A program made the position numbers and the translations under genes. The notes under the pieces were generated by a model. That model saw only the letters and a program-made list of their open reading frames with translations. It was not told where the DNA came from and did no database searches. DNA of 64,000 bases from Cladopsammia gracilis (taxonomy: Eukaryota > Cnidaria > Anthozoa > Scleractinia > Dendrophylliidae), in NCBI GenBank assembly GCA_022457155.1, contig JAJGOT010000500.1, positions 499,501 through 563,500 on the forward strand, read 5' to 3'. How positions within the stretch are numbered: position 1 is the stretch's first letter; each line of letters starts with the position of its first letter. Below, piece by piece: positions 32,772 to 43,498 of this stretch.

Positions 32772-34019
32772 TTTTTACGGTGGCTAATTTACCAAATTCG
32801 TGTGCCTAGAAGAGGTGGTCACGTGTGGAGGTTCGAATATACTTTTCTTTTCTCGTTTTATTCAGGGACGACTTGGGTGCAAGAAATTGTTTGGCAAATC
32901 TATAATGAAGGAGCAGTCAGCAGTGAGAAATAACTCGTATTTCGAAGCCCATTCCTTGAATTTATGGCCACCAATGAACAGTTTGCATCCTTTGACTTCA
33001 GAACTCTTCCAAGTCCTCGCCTGATTAAGAGCCACCTTACCCACAGTACTATTCCTAAAAGTGCAAATAAAGATGCACAATGTAAATATATTTACGTCGC
33101 TCGCAATCCCAAGGATGTTGCAGTGTCGTACTTCCATTTCATGGAACCTTTTAAAGAGATTAGTGGTTTGAATGGGCCATGGGAATTTTTTGCCAAGTTA
33201 TTCATAGACGGCAATGGTAAGTTTTTACATCACTTGGGTAGAGAATTTTTTATTACAGGTGAGTAGGATTTGTTCTATTTACACAGAAATAAAGACTGCA
33301 ATTGTATCTGAACCAAAACTGTTATTCAGTAGATTCAGTACTAAAGGCCAACTGGGTGTTTGTATTGAGAAAATGTATACTTTTTAAAATTCTGCCAGGA
33401 CTAAGTAAACTCAGTCCCTAACAATAAGCTTCTGTTTTTTATTGTTTTAATTTCTCTTATATAGTCGGGTATGAGTTATGGAATGACCATGTTCTTGGTT
33501 GGTGGAAACATAAAGATGATCCCAATGTCTTGTTCCTGAAATATGAAGATCTACACAAGGTACTTGTGTTGCAGTTAACACACAGTTAATCACTTTAAAA
33601 TTGCAGAGGAATACCGATTTTTTGAAAAATCGAAGATGACATCAACTGAAATCAAATCCAAGGGAAATAAGTTTTTGTTTCGAATAATCGGGAAGTTCGA
33701 GAAGTCTAGGGTTCAATTTGAAAACATATTGGCAGCTAAAGAAGATTGAGGGAGGCTTTCATCAAGAGACCGGCACCAGTGTTATAGAGTAACTTTGCTT
33801 TATGGTTTTTGACTCCACTTGGGTGAGACTATCAAGCCAGTGTGGTTGTGAGGGATTACATTTGTGCACTCAGTGCTCATTAGACTGGAAACATTGGTCC
33901 CAGCTGGGATGCTGCAAAGCAATGTTAGCCTCCCAGCCAGAATGCAAGGGCAGCTTGAGTGCCCCAGCTGGGCTGGGAAAGGAGAGTGTCACTGATAAGT
34001 GCAAATAGGCCATTTCCGA

Positions 34020-34152
34020 GTTACGTTATGCCTCGTTGTCAAAGCGAGGCTAGGTGCACAACCTTTCATATGAAGATGAGTTTTATTTGCATTTGAATGA
34101 AAAACCATTTTCATATGAAAGGTTGTGCACCTAGCCTCGCTTTGACAACAGG
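34020..34152. mobile_element. Palindromic MITE in SULT3 intron 3
   Basis: Arms of about 45 bp: CCTCGTTGTCAAAGCGAGGC... CACAACCTTTCATATGAA and the complement. The corresponding interval in units 1 and 4 (GCAAATTGGAGAGGTGGG...) has no such insertion. Confidence 0.8.
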
Positions 34153-34679
34153 CTCAGTAAAAGTCAATTTATGAAAGGCTCATCAGTGACAGTGTTTTTG
34201 CAATTCATTGAAAACGTTTTAATTGGCTTTCGATTCATTTAAAGTCCACTTAGTTTAGAAAGTCAACGTAACATGAAATCGTTAAGTCATTGACTTTGTT
34301 CAGTGTTAATGTTGTCTCATTTGGTGTGCTGGGAGAAATACAGGCACACAAGATGGCTGGAAATCCAACATAAATCAATATTTATTTCTTCTAGGATCTG
34401 CTTTCCCATGTTCGAATGATTGCCGAGTTCCTGAACAAGCCCCTGTCAGATGAATTCATGAATTGCATTGCAGAGCAGTGCACTTTTAAGGGTATGAAGA
34501 AAAATAAACTAAGTTACACGATCCCAAGTTTGGAGGAAAAAGGCAGTCCGGCATTGCTACGGAAGGGCGTGGTTGGTGATGGGAAGAATTACTTCACTCC
34601 AGAGCTGAATGAGAGATTGGAAAAGGAAGTGTTGGCAAAATTGAAAGGGAGTGGATTAGAGTTTGATTTTGAGATGTAG

Positions 34680-35029
34680 AGGGCAATTACAGTGAACTCA
34701 ATCTCTCTCAGCCGGACATCTTAGCGAGCGTTGATGTAACCTGACACTAGAAATCATTATCTAAGAGTCAATAAGACTAATTATAAGTCAACCAGATATG
34801 ATGTTTAGTCCATGTTTGTTACTTTTGTAAATTAACAGACTGTAGAATCACATTCTAGTTATTAGTGCTGCATTTGGACAAATTTGCACAAATTTGCATT
34901 TTAGTGTCAGTCATAAGAGATATTTTAAACCAGAGTTTTGTTTTTCAATTTAGTGTTAGAGAAGTGTTTGCCTTAATCAAGAGATTTTAGCTGTAAACAG
35001 ACACACAAATGAAATTCGGCCGGGACCAG
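34680..35029 (+). other. SULT3 3' flank
   Basis: Alignable with 7535-7975, with a deletion that removed the AATAAA-bearing segment found in unit 1. No gene. Confidence 0.55.
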
Positions 35030-35259
35030 GGGCCCGTTTCTCGAAACTCCCGGTAACTTTTCGGGCCCGAAGCCAAATATTGAAATCAAAATGTAAAGAT
35101 TAAAAGAGCGCGGATCGTAGCGAACAAACCAGTCCATTTTGTTTTGCTAACTGATAGTTTTATCGTATTATCTGCAAAACTTTTGAAACCTCGATCTTCA
35201 ATGAATTTAAAACAGCTTTCCGGGCCCGGTAATTACCGGGTCTTTCGAGAAACGGTCCC
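35030..35259. mobile_element. 230-bp MITE with CAG target duplication
   Basis: Termini GGGCCCGTTTCTCG / CGAGAAACGGTCCC. CAG lies on both sides (35027-35029 and 35260-35262). The unit 1 flank reads GGGACCAGCTTACTG at about 7957, the empty site. A 3-bp CAG duplication fits the PIF-Harbinger superfamily. Confidence 0.85.
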
Positions 35260-35384
35260 CAGTTTACTGTAACCATGAGAGATTGCTACACGACGTCGCG
35301 AGGTAGAAGTTGTAATCGGCCATCCGTGATAAGGAAGTTTTTAGCTTCATTGCGATTTTATCAAACACTTTTTGTAAAAAAAGT

Positions 35385-36249
35385 AATCGATTGATATCGG
35401 AAATCGATGAAAATCGAAGATCGAAAGAGTTGTGAGAATCGATTTTCATCGATTCTATCGAATGTCAATGGTAATTATTTAATAATGATTTCAAATACGT
35501 TTGTACTGCGTGTAAGTAATTGTAAGTCTTAACTACTGTAAATTTTTCTCTTCGTAAATAGAGATCTATCGTGCAATTGCTGCTTTTCCTCTAAGTGTGT
35601 CAAAAATACAAAAAACTTGATTAAAGTCTTGTCTTCAAAAAGTCTCGTCAGTTGAAACCCATGATACGTGGACAATATTCTCTTAATAACCCTCTATAAT
35701 GAACAAAAGCAGATTCGTTGAACGTGTCTTAAAAGTACCGACTCTTACATAAATTAACAAGAGATCAGGCCATTTTCCTCGTTCTTCCGCGTATGGACTA
35801 AAATATAACAAAGACAAAATTTTTATAAAAGGTGATCGACAGGCCTAGCACAAATCCTGCTCGTCGCTAAAAGCATTTTAGCCCAGCTTTGGAGTAAGTC
35901 TGCCGCCAAGAACGTGTCTGGGAGATTGTTCCTGACTCTCAAGACGTCTCCGGCAAAACTGATTTGAGTGGCTTGTGTCCACGCGAACGAATGCGTTATA
36001 TTTCAACGTATCCGCTTACACCCGGGGCTTACAAAATGTTGTAATAATTCATAAACTGTTCATTTATTAAAACCGATAATAATCGATAAAATCGATACAA
36101 ATCGATACAATTAAGGGGACTTGACTTGTGAGTATCGATTTATATCGATTGATTGAACCAATCGATATTAATCGATTAATTGTTATTGATTATATTGATT
36201 ATATCGATTGCTTTCCAATGATCCATTTTCATCGATTGGCTAAGCCGGA
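35385..36249. mobile_element. Second, decayed ATCGAT-array element
   Basis: ATCGAT clusters at 35388-35462 and 36080-36240. The right end ATCGATTGGCTAAGCCGG resembles the 4860 terminus (ATCGATTGCATAGGCCGGG). The left terminus was not found and the interior has no ORF. Confidence 0.5.
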
Positions 36250-36735
36250 TATCACGAAGGTGACCTCGGGTGGACCTCGGGTGAGTTCGGAAATGGTTCC
36301 GAGATGACCTCCTTCTGACGGATTCCGAAGTGCGCTTTCCCACCAAATTTCGAGACCATTGTGGCCATGCAACCCAACCTCTCCAATAACTGATATTAAA
36401 GAAGCAAAGGACCGCGAACAATAATACTGCTGGTATACGTAGGATCTGGAGCAGATCTAGTCAGCCAAAAATAGAGATTCAATCAAGGTATAGAGCAAGG
36501 CTGATACTACCTAGAACATTGAACGCGATACCGACATGATAGAGCCCAAACTGAAAGCCAAAATGCAACCGTGGACAGCTGTTTCGACCTGGTTGGGTCT
36601 CGTCAGCACGGTGTAACAGCAAAGAAAAACTAGCGCGAACGCCAATTCTCTACCAAATCGCACGTGGTGATGGCAACAGATGAGCTCGAATTCAAATGTT
36701 TGCCAATTGACCCACGTCACAGCGGCGCGTGACCA

Positions 36736-36882
36736 CTGACTCGTCCCTAGTCGTCTTGGCTTAGCAAGACGCGGGAGACGCGCGTGGGGGATAGACGCGG
36801 AACGAGAGAAAAGCGACCGAAGGGGGTGATATCACACCTCGCGCTCCTCTCGTTAATTGAGAGACGACTAGGGACGAGTCAG
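36736..36882. mobile_element. 147-bp MITE with 9-bp TSD
   Basis: Termini CTGACTCGTCCCTAGTCGTC and its exact complement, flanked by GCGTGACCA on both sides (36727-36735, 36883-36891). A 9-bp duplication is typical of Mutator-like elements. Confidence 0.85.
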
Positions 36883-37049
36883 GCGTGACCATGAGTAATA
36901 GGCAAAGAATTTGAAATGTCATGTCGTTGTCATCCAGAAATTCCATCTCTCCTTCCCCCGTCGTTGACATTTTAGGGCGTACCCTCCCCCGAACTTCGCG
37001 AGGTTCTGCGAGACACGTATTTCTAGTTTACTCTATATCATTTCGTCAG

Positions 37050-37683
37050 AAATTCCATTTTATTGCGTTTCGACCACAGGTAGCCCAAGCTCAAGTGATG
37101 TTTAAATATAAATTATATTTAAATATAAATTTTGTTTTATTCTTTTATTTACTCCTTCATCGCCTTGCCGTAAGGATCAGTTTGCCGTTTTCTGATGTTT
37201 ACACCCGGGGGAGGGGGTACTCCCTATAATGGGCTATACGGGGATGCTCCGCCCGAAAGGGGTACCTTTTTGAGGCTGGTGGTATATGGAAGGGTCGGGA
37301 TTTCCCGAGTTGAAGCATGTGAAAGGGTTAACTGTTAACTGTTAGCTGTTACGTAATTTCTGTTCTGTTGCTTCAATTTCTGTTGTCTTGATTTCAGATT
37401 TGATGTTTTAAATTCTGTTCTGTTACTTCAATTTCTTTTGTTGTGTCTCAATTTCCGTTTCAATTTTTTTAGAAAAGAATTTGATGGCTTGTAACAAAAT
37501 TGGAGGTTCTGCATATTAAACACAATTTGAAACATAATTTTGGCGGAGATCACCCCTGATATGTTTAGAGTTTCGACTTGGGTGTTCGCGAGTTCCGCCA
37601 TTTTGAAAGCCGAGAAGACCCTGAGGACGAGGTTGCCTGGAAACGAGGTTAACATCTATGACGTAAGACCGTAGTTGCGTGAA
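37050..37683 (+). promoter_or_regulatory. Displaced upstream flank of SULT unit 4
   Basis: CCATTTTATTGCGTTTCGAC at 37056 and GTAAGACCGTAGTTGCGTGA at 37662 are the two halves of the conserved pre-exon block. They are separated from each other by about 580 bp, which includes the dispersed repeat GGGGGTACTCCCTATAATGG at 37213. They are separated from exon 1 by the 5.6-kb insertion at 37687. Confidence 0.5.
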
Positions 37684-37882
37684 GTAGGGAGCTTACGAAT
37701 CGACGACTTCAACATTTGCGCGCCAAATTCTGGTTACGATGCGAGGACGGCGACGTGGCGACATCTCGCCGAATTTAAAAGCTACTGACCTTTTTCGCAG
37801 AAGTTTAGTTTTCACCACAGAAAGCAAGGAAAATCAAATCTCATATATGGTAAAATGCCAAACTTCCGAGAAGGATTAATCA

Positions 37883-38146
37883 ATGATGGAGAGTTTGCTT
37901 TGCCTGTATGATGCTCACACCTCTAAAAATCCGGATTTTCCTTATTGGAAGTATGAACGATTTGACCTCGATGAGCTGAGATACGATGAATGTAAAGCCG
38001 AATTCCGGTTCTTCAGGAATGACATATACAAACTTGCTGATATTCTTCAATTACCGGATGAGATTATTACTTATAATGGCCTAGTAGTTGAATCGATTCC
38101 TGCTTTGTGTTTGTATCTCAAGCGCTTTGCGTATCCTTGCAGATAA
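37883..38146 (+). pseudogene. PIF-Harbinger transposase, N-terminal piece
   Basis: Eighty-seven codons: RFDLDELRYDECKAEFRFF, NDIYKLADILQLPDEI and a C-terminal LCLYLKRFAYPCR. This is the N-terminal region typical of Harbinger (HARBI1-like, DDE_Tnp_4) transposases in invertebrates, where it continues with a D-M-I-x-R-F block before the DDE core. Here a stop follows immediately and no DDE part is found before the next insertion, so the protein is broken or the next exon is lost. Confidence 0.75.
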
Positions 38147-38753
38147 AGCTTGATTTTCTACATCCGAAAATTACATAAACTTGATATTTTCCAGCCGATT
38201 TGTTGACATCAGAATTTCGCAGACTGCAGATTATCTACATGCATGGTCTTGTTGAAAAGATTAAAGCAATGGCTGTTGGAATTGTTCGCTGCAGCTACAT
38301 ACATACATACTTTATTTGAAAAGGCCAAATAAATGGCAGCACAAGGCTGATGTTGATCTTTACATCAAGTAAAGTGTGAAATGCTCGCTCCGATCCTTTA
38401 CTTGCGACTTCGCCGAGCTTGATCTTACAAATCAGAAAGGTTTTGAATGAAAAAGTTGAAATTTCCAGTAAAGATACAAATTTATTTTAGGCTAACGAAT
38501 GAGCTTCAAAATAATGAAATATTCTGATAACCTTTGAGCAAAGCTTGTGCCACACGCGGCCGGCTCTTCTGACATCTCGCTATCACGGCTAGAAATGCAA
38601 AATAAAAATACTAGAACAGAACTAGACTGAATGATCAGTTAAAAACTGTCTTAGATAAACTCTTACACTATGTTCTAAACTTATTTTTCGGTAAATAAAA
38701 AAGCGACAAAGGAATAATCACAACAAACCTCATGATCCGAGTCGCGCCAAGAC

Positions 38754-40421
38754 GGATGTTACTAAAACGAGGAATGGGGAATGGGGAATGGGGAATGGGA
38801 AATTGAAACCGGAAATTGAAAATGGGAAATTGAATTTTTTTTTAGATTAATTGTTTATAATGCGGAATAATTTTTTTTCAGCGGCGATTATCGATATCCA
38901 CGCTTTTTTTGAAACGTTCTGCGCCAAAATAAAAGGAAAGGAATAATTGATGATAACGGGAGAAGTGACCCATTTCGAGGGGGTTGCTCCGAGGAACTTT
39001 CGTAAAAAAAAAATAAATAAATAAATAAATAAATAAAAATAAACTTAACTCAAGGCAGCAAAGTAACTCACCAGCGGTTAAAAGCTGCTAAAAGAAATTT
39101 TAACACCCGAAGTTAAGCTTATAATTATTAAAATAGCATTTGTTAGCGATCCGTATTCACTTCACTTTGGTGAAAACATTTTTTTAGTTTATAGCTGTAG
39201 CACTGATGTTCATTCAAAGTTCTTTCAAAAATTCATTCAATTTCAAGTCAATCTCCTCAATGTATTCGATTTATAGTACGCTATCCTTGTTTAGTCGGCT
39301 GAGACGTTTACAATTATAGCCGTCTATTTGTAGTGCGGATTTTTTTGACCGCTCGGCACTCTACGCAAATTTTGACATCATCAGACTTAGAAATTTGCGT
39401 AGAGTGCCGAGCGTACAGAAAAATTCGCACTCACAAATAGACGACTATAATCGTAAACGTCTCAGCCGACTAAACAAGGACAGCGTACTATAAATCGAAT
39501 ACATTGAGTAGATTGACTTGAAATTGGAAATATTACAGACTGCCGGTCACGGAGTATTTTTGCTTTGAACATATGGACAATAGCGTAAAATTTAGTTCAG
39601 AAAACTCTTTCGTTGATACTTTTCTGAGAACAACACGAATGAAAGAAGGCGCCGTGGTGTCTGTCAATTACGCCACCTTTCACATACAAGCTGAATGAAC
39701 TGAAAAACTCTGCAGACATGCCATCCATGGATCATCCATATTCTGGTGCTTCAGAATACATTTTTGAAAGAACGTTGATTGAACACCAGGGCCCAGTTGT
39801 TCAAAACGTGGATAGCGCTAGCGCAGTGGGTTTTGTTAACGTTTATCCACTGGATAGTGATTTATCCGGTGGATAGCGCTATCCACTCATTGAACAACTG
39901 GGGCCAGTGCTACAGCTATAAACTAAAAAAAAAATGTTTTCACCAAATTAAGTGAAGTGAATACGGAGTCGAGTACGAGCATCGCTAACAAATGCTATTT
40001 TATAATTATAAGCTTAACTTCGGGTGTCAATTTCTTTTAGCAGCTTTTAACCGCTGGTGAGTTACTTTGTTGCTATAAGTTAAGTTTATTTTTATTTATT
40101 TATTAATTTTTTTTTTCACGAAAGTTTCTCGGAGCCACCCCCTCGAAATGGGCCACTTCTCCCGTTATCATCAATTTATTCTTTTCCTTTTATTGTGGCG
40201 CAGAACGTTTCAAAAAAAAAGCGTGGATATCGATAATCGCCGCTGAAAAAAAATTATTTTGCATTATAAACAATTTTAAAAAAATACAGTTTCCCATTTT
40301 CAATTTCCCATTTCAATTTCCCATTCCCCATTCCCCATTCCCCCATTCCCCATTCCCATTCCCCATTCCCCATTCCTCATTCCCCATTCCCCATTCCCCA
40401 TTCCTCGTTTTAGTAACATCC
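38754..40421. mobile_element. Mutator-like element, long TIRs, 9-bp TSD
   Basis: Arms of about 480 bp start GGATGTTACTAAAACGAGG and end CGTTTTAGTAACATCC. CGCCAAGAC flanks both sides exactly (38745-38753, 40422-40430). The arms contain GGGGAAT minisatellites and AAAT runs in mirror image. The centre contains a further palindrome (about 39255-39530). Long TIRs plus a 9-bp duplication indicate a MULE. No transposase. Confidence 0.85.
39790..39902. mobile_element. MITE inside one MULE arm
   Basis: Termini GGCCCAGTTGTTC / GAACAACTGGGGC with inner GTGGATAGCGCT / AGCGCTATCCAC. CAG on both sides. The opposite arm of the MULE is the uninterrupted empty site, so this insertion is younger. Confidence 0.8.
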
Positions 40422-40442
40422 CGCCAAGACGACTTCCATTAA

Positions 40443-42607
40443 GGACGGTGCCACCTATTGTTATTGCGCATACGTTCTGCGCATGCATTGCGCGATAGAC
40501 GCGCGAGACACTGGTTATTTTTTAAACGCGAACGCGGGTGGTAAAGACTAAGTTCCGCCCACTTTTCATGTCAACTGTCAACTCCCTTGATCAGTTTCTA
40601 AACTTTATAATTAATACAAGATAAATAGAGTTCTCAAAAATCTATAAAAATGTGTTTATAGGCCTTCTGCAGCCTAAAAGTGCTAAATTCTTTCTCTATT
40701 TTGCAAACGACACAGCCTCGGTAATGAAACTATTTTGAGCTAATTAGCGATGCTGCCTCGATCAGCAGAACGCGTACGTTTTGCCTTTCTTTACGAAGAT
40801 TGTTTACATTGGCTCCTTTTCACCATTCAAAATTTTAACAAAACTTAAAGTCAAACCAGACTAGTGTTTTTTATACATAAAACAAACATCCTCAAGGCAT
40901 AAAATCCAAGGAAAGGCTGCCGTGTTGTTATTTCAATTGACTGCAAGTTTTTGTTTGGCGGCCAAACTCGCGTTGTTTGAAATTTTTGTTTATCTGCAAA
41001 AATCTTTTGCCAGTGGCCATTTTTGCGAATAAAAAAGTATATAAGCTTAACAAAAGCAGAAAAACAATTGTTCAAACAAACAAACGTCGAAAAGGAGAAT
41101 TGAGATGAGCAAAGCGTTTCGAAAAAACCGTTTTTGACAATTGAAGGTATTTAAAAAAAAACAAGGCTGAAGCCAGCAACTAAAGAAAACTGGCCGCTCC
41201 AAAGCCGGAAAGCATCCGACTAAAGTCTTCCCTCCCTGGATTGCTGGCAAGCATGGTTTTTGGTGTAATCTTTCGTAAACACATTTGTGCATTTAGGTAC
41301 AATTGATTTCCTTTATTCTCTATTATAGGCAAGTGATGTTTTTCGAAGTCGCATCGTGTCAGTTCTCAACTTCTTTGCATTAAACTTAAGTTATTAGAGC
41401 AAATTTTGATAGGCGAAAAACTTGCCATAATAAACTGAAAAGAAATCTTATCTTTTTAGATCAAATAAAGCCGTAGACTTAGGCAAAAAAAGTGTTTTAT
41501 TATTTCACAATTTTTTTGACATTAAAGTGTAAACTCTTTTAAAGTTATCAGAGAATCCATGAAAATTACAGGAGCTTCACAAGAAAATAAACACGCGGCC
41601 AAATGAAATTACAAAACTCAAGCACTTTTCAACAAATATTTCTTAAATTTGACTCCAAATAACCGTTAAAAGACTAACCTGCCAATCTAGAGTTTTTCGG
41701 CAGCCGACCAGTCACCTCGATATAGCACTGATGTTTTCAAGTTGGTAATGGATCGGAAGAAGATGCACACAATGGAAAGTTCTTGTGCCCGAAGGAACAT
41801 AATAAATCCGTAGATCCACTGTAGATCAATGGAAGTAAACCGATTTGGCCTTTTTACTCCTTTACTGTGCTGTTTGACCTTGAAATCCCCGAAAAATGTT
41901 TCTCAAAAGAGCACCTTACATCTACGAGAATTCCTTTGAATTCTACAATGTTTGTCTTTTTATCTTTCCTGAAAGTATTTAAGTTTTGAACGGTAAGCCG
42001 TCGAGTGGAAATCCCAGCATGCCCCCGAAAAAGACACGCACAATATTCAACTTACTAGGGAGGGCATAGAAAAAAATGTCGCGAACCCCGAAAGTGATTC
42101 CGTAGAAGTTGAAAACATCTAAATATAACTTGTAAAAACGCGTGGTTACCCCTACTTTTTATCTTATAAAATTGAAGTGGTAAGCATATTAAGCACACAA
42201 TTAATTTTTTGTTGTGGGCAAAATATATTAAGACTGTCTTTTTGGCGAACGTGGGAAAGCTGTCAGGGTCGATAATGGCTCTGTTGTGATGATTTTGTAG
42301 CTTAAAACACATAAAAAGTAGTTGTTATGTTACCATTCGTTATGTGTTTTAGAGATTTTTAGAAATATTGTTGCTTTTATGTATGTAAAGGCGAATTCTA
42401 CGGAAATCCGCGAAGAAAGATCTATTTTTCCTTTTTTCAAAAAAATGCTGATGTCAGCATTTTTTCCAGATTGAAGCTTAATTATTTCCGAAAAATGCGT
42501 GGTTACCCCCAATTTTCTCTTTGGATTCCAATAGCCTCTGCTAAGATCTACTTTTCCCGCATAGTCAAAAACCTGGCAAAATACCTTGCCATTAGGTGGC
42601 ACCGTCC
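40443..42607. mobile_element. 2.2-kb element at a TTAA site
   Basis: TIRs GGACGGTGCCACCTA / TAGGTGGCACCGTCC flanked by TTAA on each side (40439-40442, 42608-42611). TTAA duplications are used by Kolobok and piggyBac. Frames in the interior are short and unrecognised, so it is non-autonomous. Confidence 0.75.
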
Positions 42608-42739
42608 TTAAATGGCATATTATCAGGACATATTATGCAGTCATCGCCGTTTTGAAGACGAGGCTTGATGTGACGAAACATCCGGTGGCTCATGCGTATA
42701 AAGTATTTTTAACGGCAGGCGTCGTCGTCGTGTCCAATC

Positions 42740-43256
42740 TCGTCCCCAGAGCCCGCACGTTTCAGGTCGGCGGAGACCGAACGTTCACGGACTCTGGGAC
42801 AATCCATAACCGGAAGCACGATTTTGTGCTTCCGGTCATGGTGCGCATGCGCCTACGCATGCGCGTGGCATGCGCTGAGCATGCGCAGAGGCTGTATTCG
42901 CAAATTGTGCAGAGGTATGCATTGGTCGATCTTCACATGATTTTTTACCGTCCAGGAGAACGCAGAAAGAACTAGCTTCTTATGCCGCAACAACGGCATG
43001 TCTTTGCAGCTCTTTCAGTGTTAAAGTTATAAAGGCTTGTTTCCATCATTTGCAACACTTTACGAAGACATTTTCATGTTTTTGACGCGAGCAACTCGCT
43101 TTATTTATATTCGTAAACATCTTGTTTCAATGGCACTTCCGGTAAAATGTAGTAGCCAATCAAAACTGTTATTTGACCGGAACTTGATATGGATTATCCC
43201 AGAGGTCCGCAACCTTGGTGCTGACCAAAAGGAACGCGGACTCTGGGAACGAGATT
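42740..43256. mobile_element. AATCTCGT-ended MITE
   Basis: Left AATCTCGTCCCCAGAG and right CTCTGGGAACGAGATT, with an inner hairpin CCGGAAGCAC... GTGCTTCCGG. The same terminus (CTGGGAACGAGATTG) lies near the C5orf22 start at 62020. Confidence 0.65.
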
Positions 43257-43308
43257 GCGTCGTGTCGTGAAAGAAATCGTCGATTCGTAAGCTCCTTAGT
43301 GTGACTGC

Positions 43309-43498
43309 ATGGCTGACATGGCAAGTTTTCCAGTCATCGAAGTAACTGAAGGCGAATGGACGTCAGGCAAATACTATAATGTTTTGGGCGTGACAATTGC
43401 GAGAAAGTTTACCAAAGATCCTGCTTTGCTAGCCGATTTTATTACCAATTTTCGGACGAGACCGGATGACGTTTTCGTGGTCAGTTATCCCAAATCAG
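43309..43498 (+). CDS. SULT4 exon 1
   Basis: MADMASFPVIEVTEGEW through SYPKSG. Donor TCAG|GTAAGT, phase 1. Confidence 0.88.

Larger units (their letters stand above)
31485..32804. mobile_element. Penelope-like element, head-to-head double insertion
   Basis: Replaces SULT intron sequence between CAACTTAGCAC and CTAGAAGAGGTGGTCAC, both alignable with unit 4. The left copy is inverted (minus, 31485-31845) and the right copy is forward (31846-32804). Each carries the same 3' segment with (CAAGA)n (31530-31553 as TCTTG, 32505-32530). Both end in AATTATCGGCATTTACAATT-like sequence. The right copy continues into a hammerhead-like block. Confidence 0.8.
21486..34679 (+). pseudogene. SULT unit 3 with in-frame stop in exon 2
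   Basis: Exons 21486-21675, 32866-33216, 33465-33559 and 34395-34679 have intact splice sites and compatible phases. In exon 2 the frame reads ...SSEK-stop-LVFRSPFL: GAGAAATAACTCGTA carries an extra TAA codon at 32931-32933 relative to GAAAAACTAGTA in unit 4, so the exon is one codon longer and the reading frame continues after it. Downstream, the His (KSHLTHS) and RNPKDVAVS motifs are intact. In exon 4 the usual GDWKN is GDGKN (Trp lost). Intron 1 is 11 kb and filled with transposons. Either a recent pseudogene or, less likely, an assembly error. Confidence 0.75.
37687..43296. mobile_element. PIF-Harbinger element hosting nested transposons
   Basis: TIRs GGAGCTTACGAATCGACGA (37688) and its complement ending 43295. 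TA or TTAG-like bases at both flanks; the duplication is not clean. A Harbinger-type ORF starts at 37883. Inside lie a Mutator-like element (38754-40421), a TTAA element (40443-42607) and an AATCTCGT-ended MITE (42740-43256), so about 4.4 kb of the 5.6 kb is secondary insertion. Confidence 0.75.

Noticed and set aside
33900..34000. Possible promoter or CpG block in SULT introns (GTCCCAGCTGGGATGC)
   Set aside because: Shared by all units through duplication. No independent sign of function.
33802..34008. Frame conserved in SULT intron 3 of units 1, 3 and 4 (LGCCKAMLASQPEC)
   Set aside because: Conservation is explained by recent intron duplication. Units 1 and 2 have stops or shifts and there is no Kozak-consistent start.
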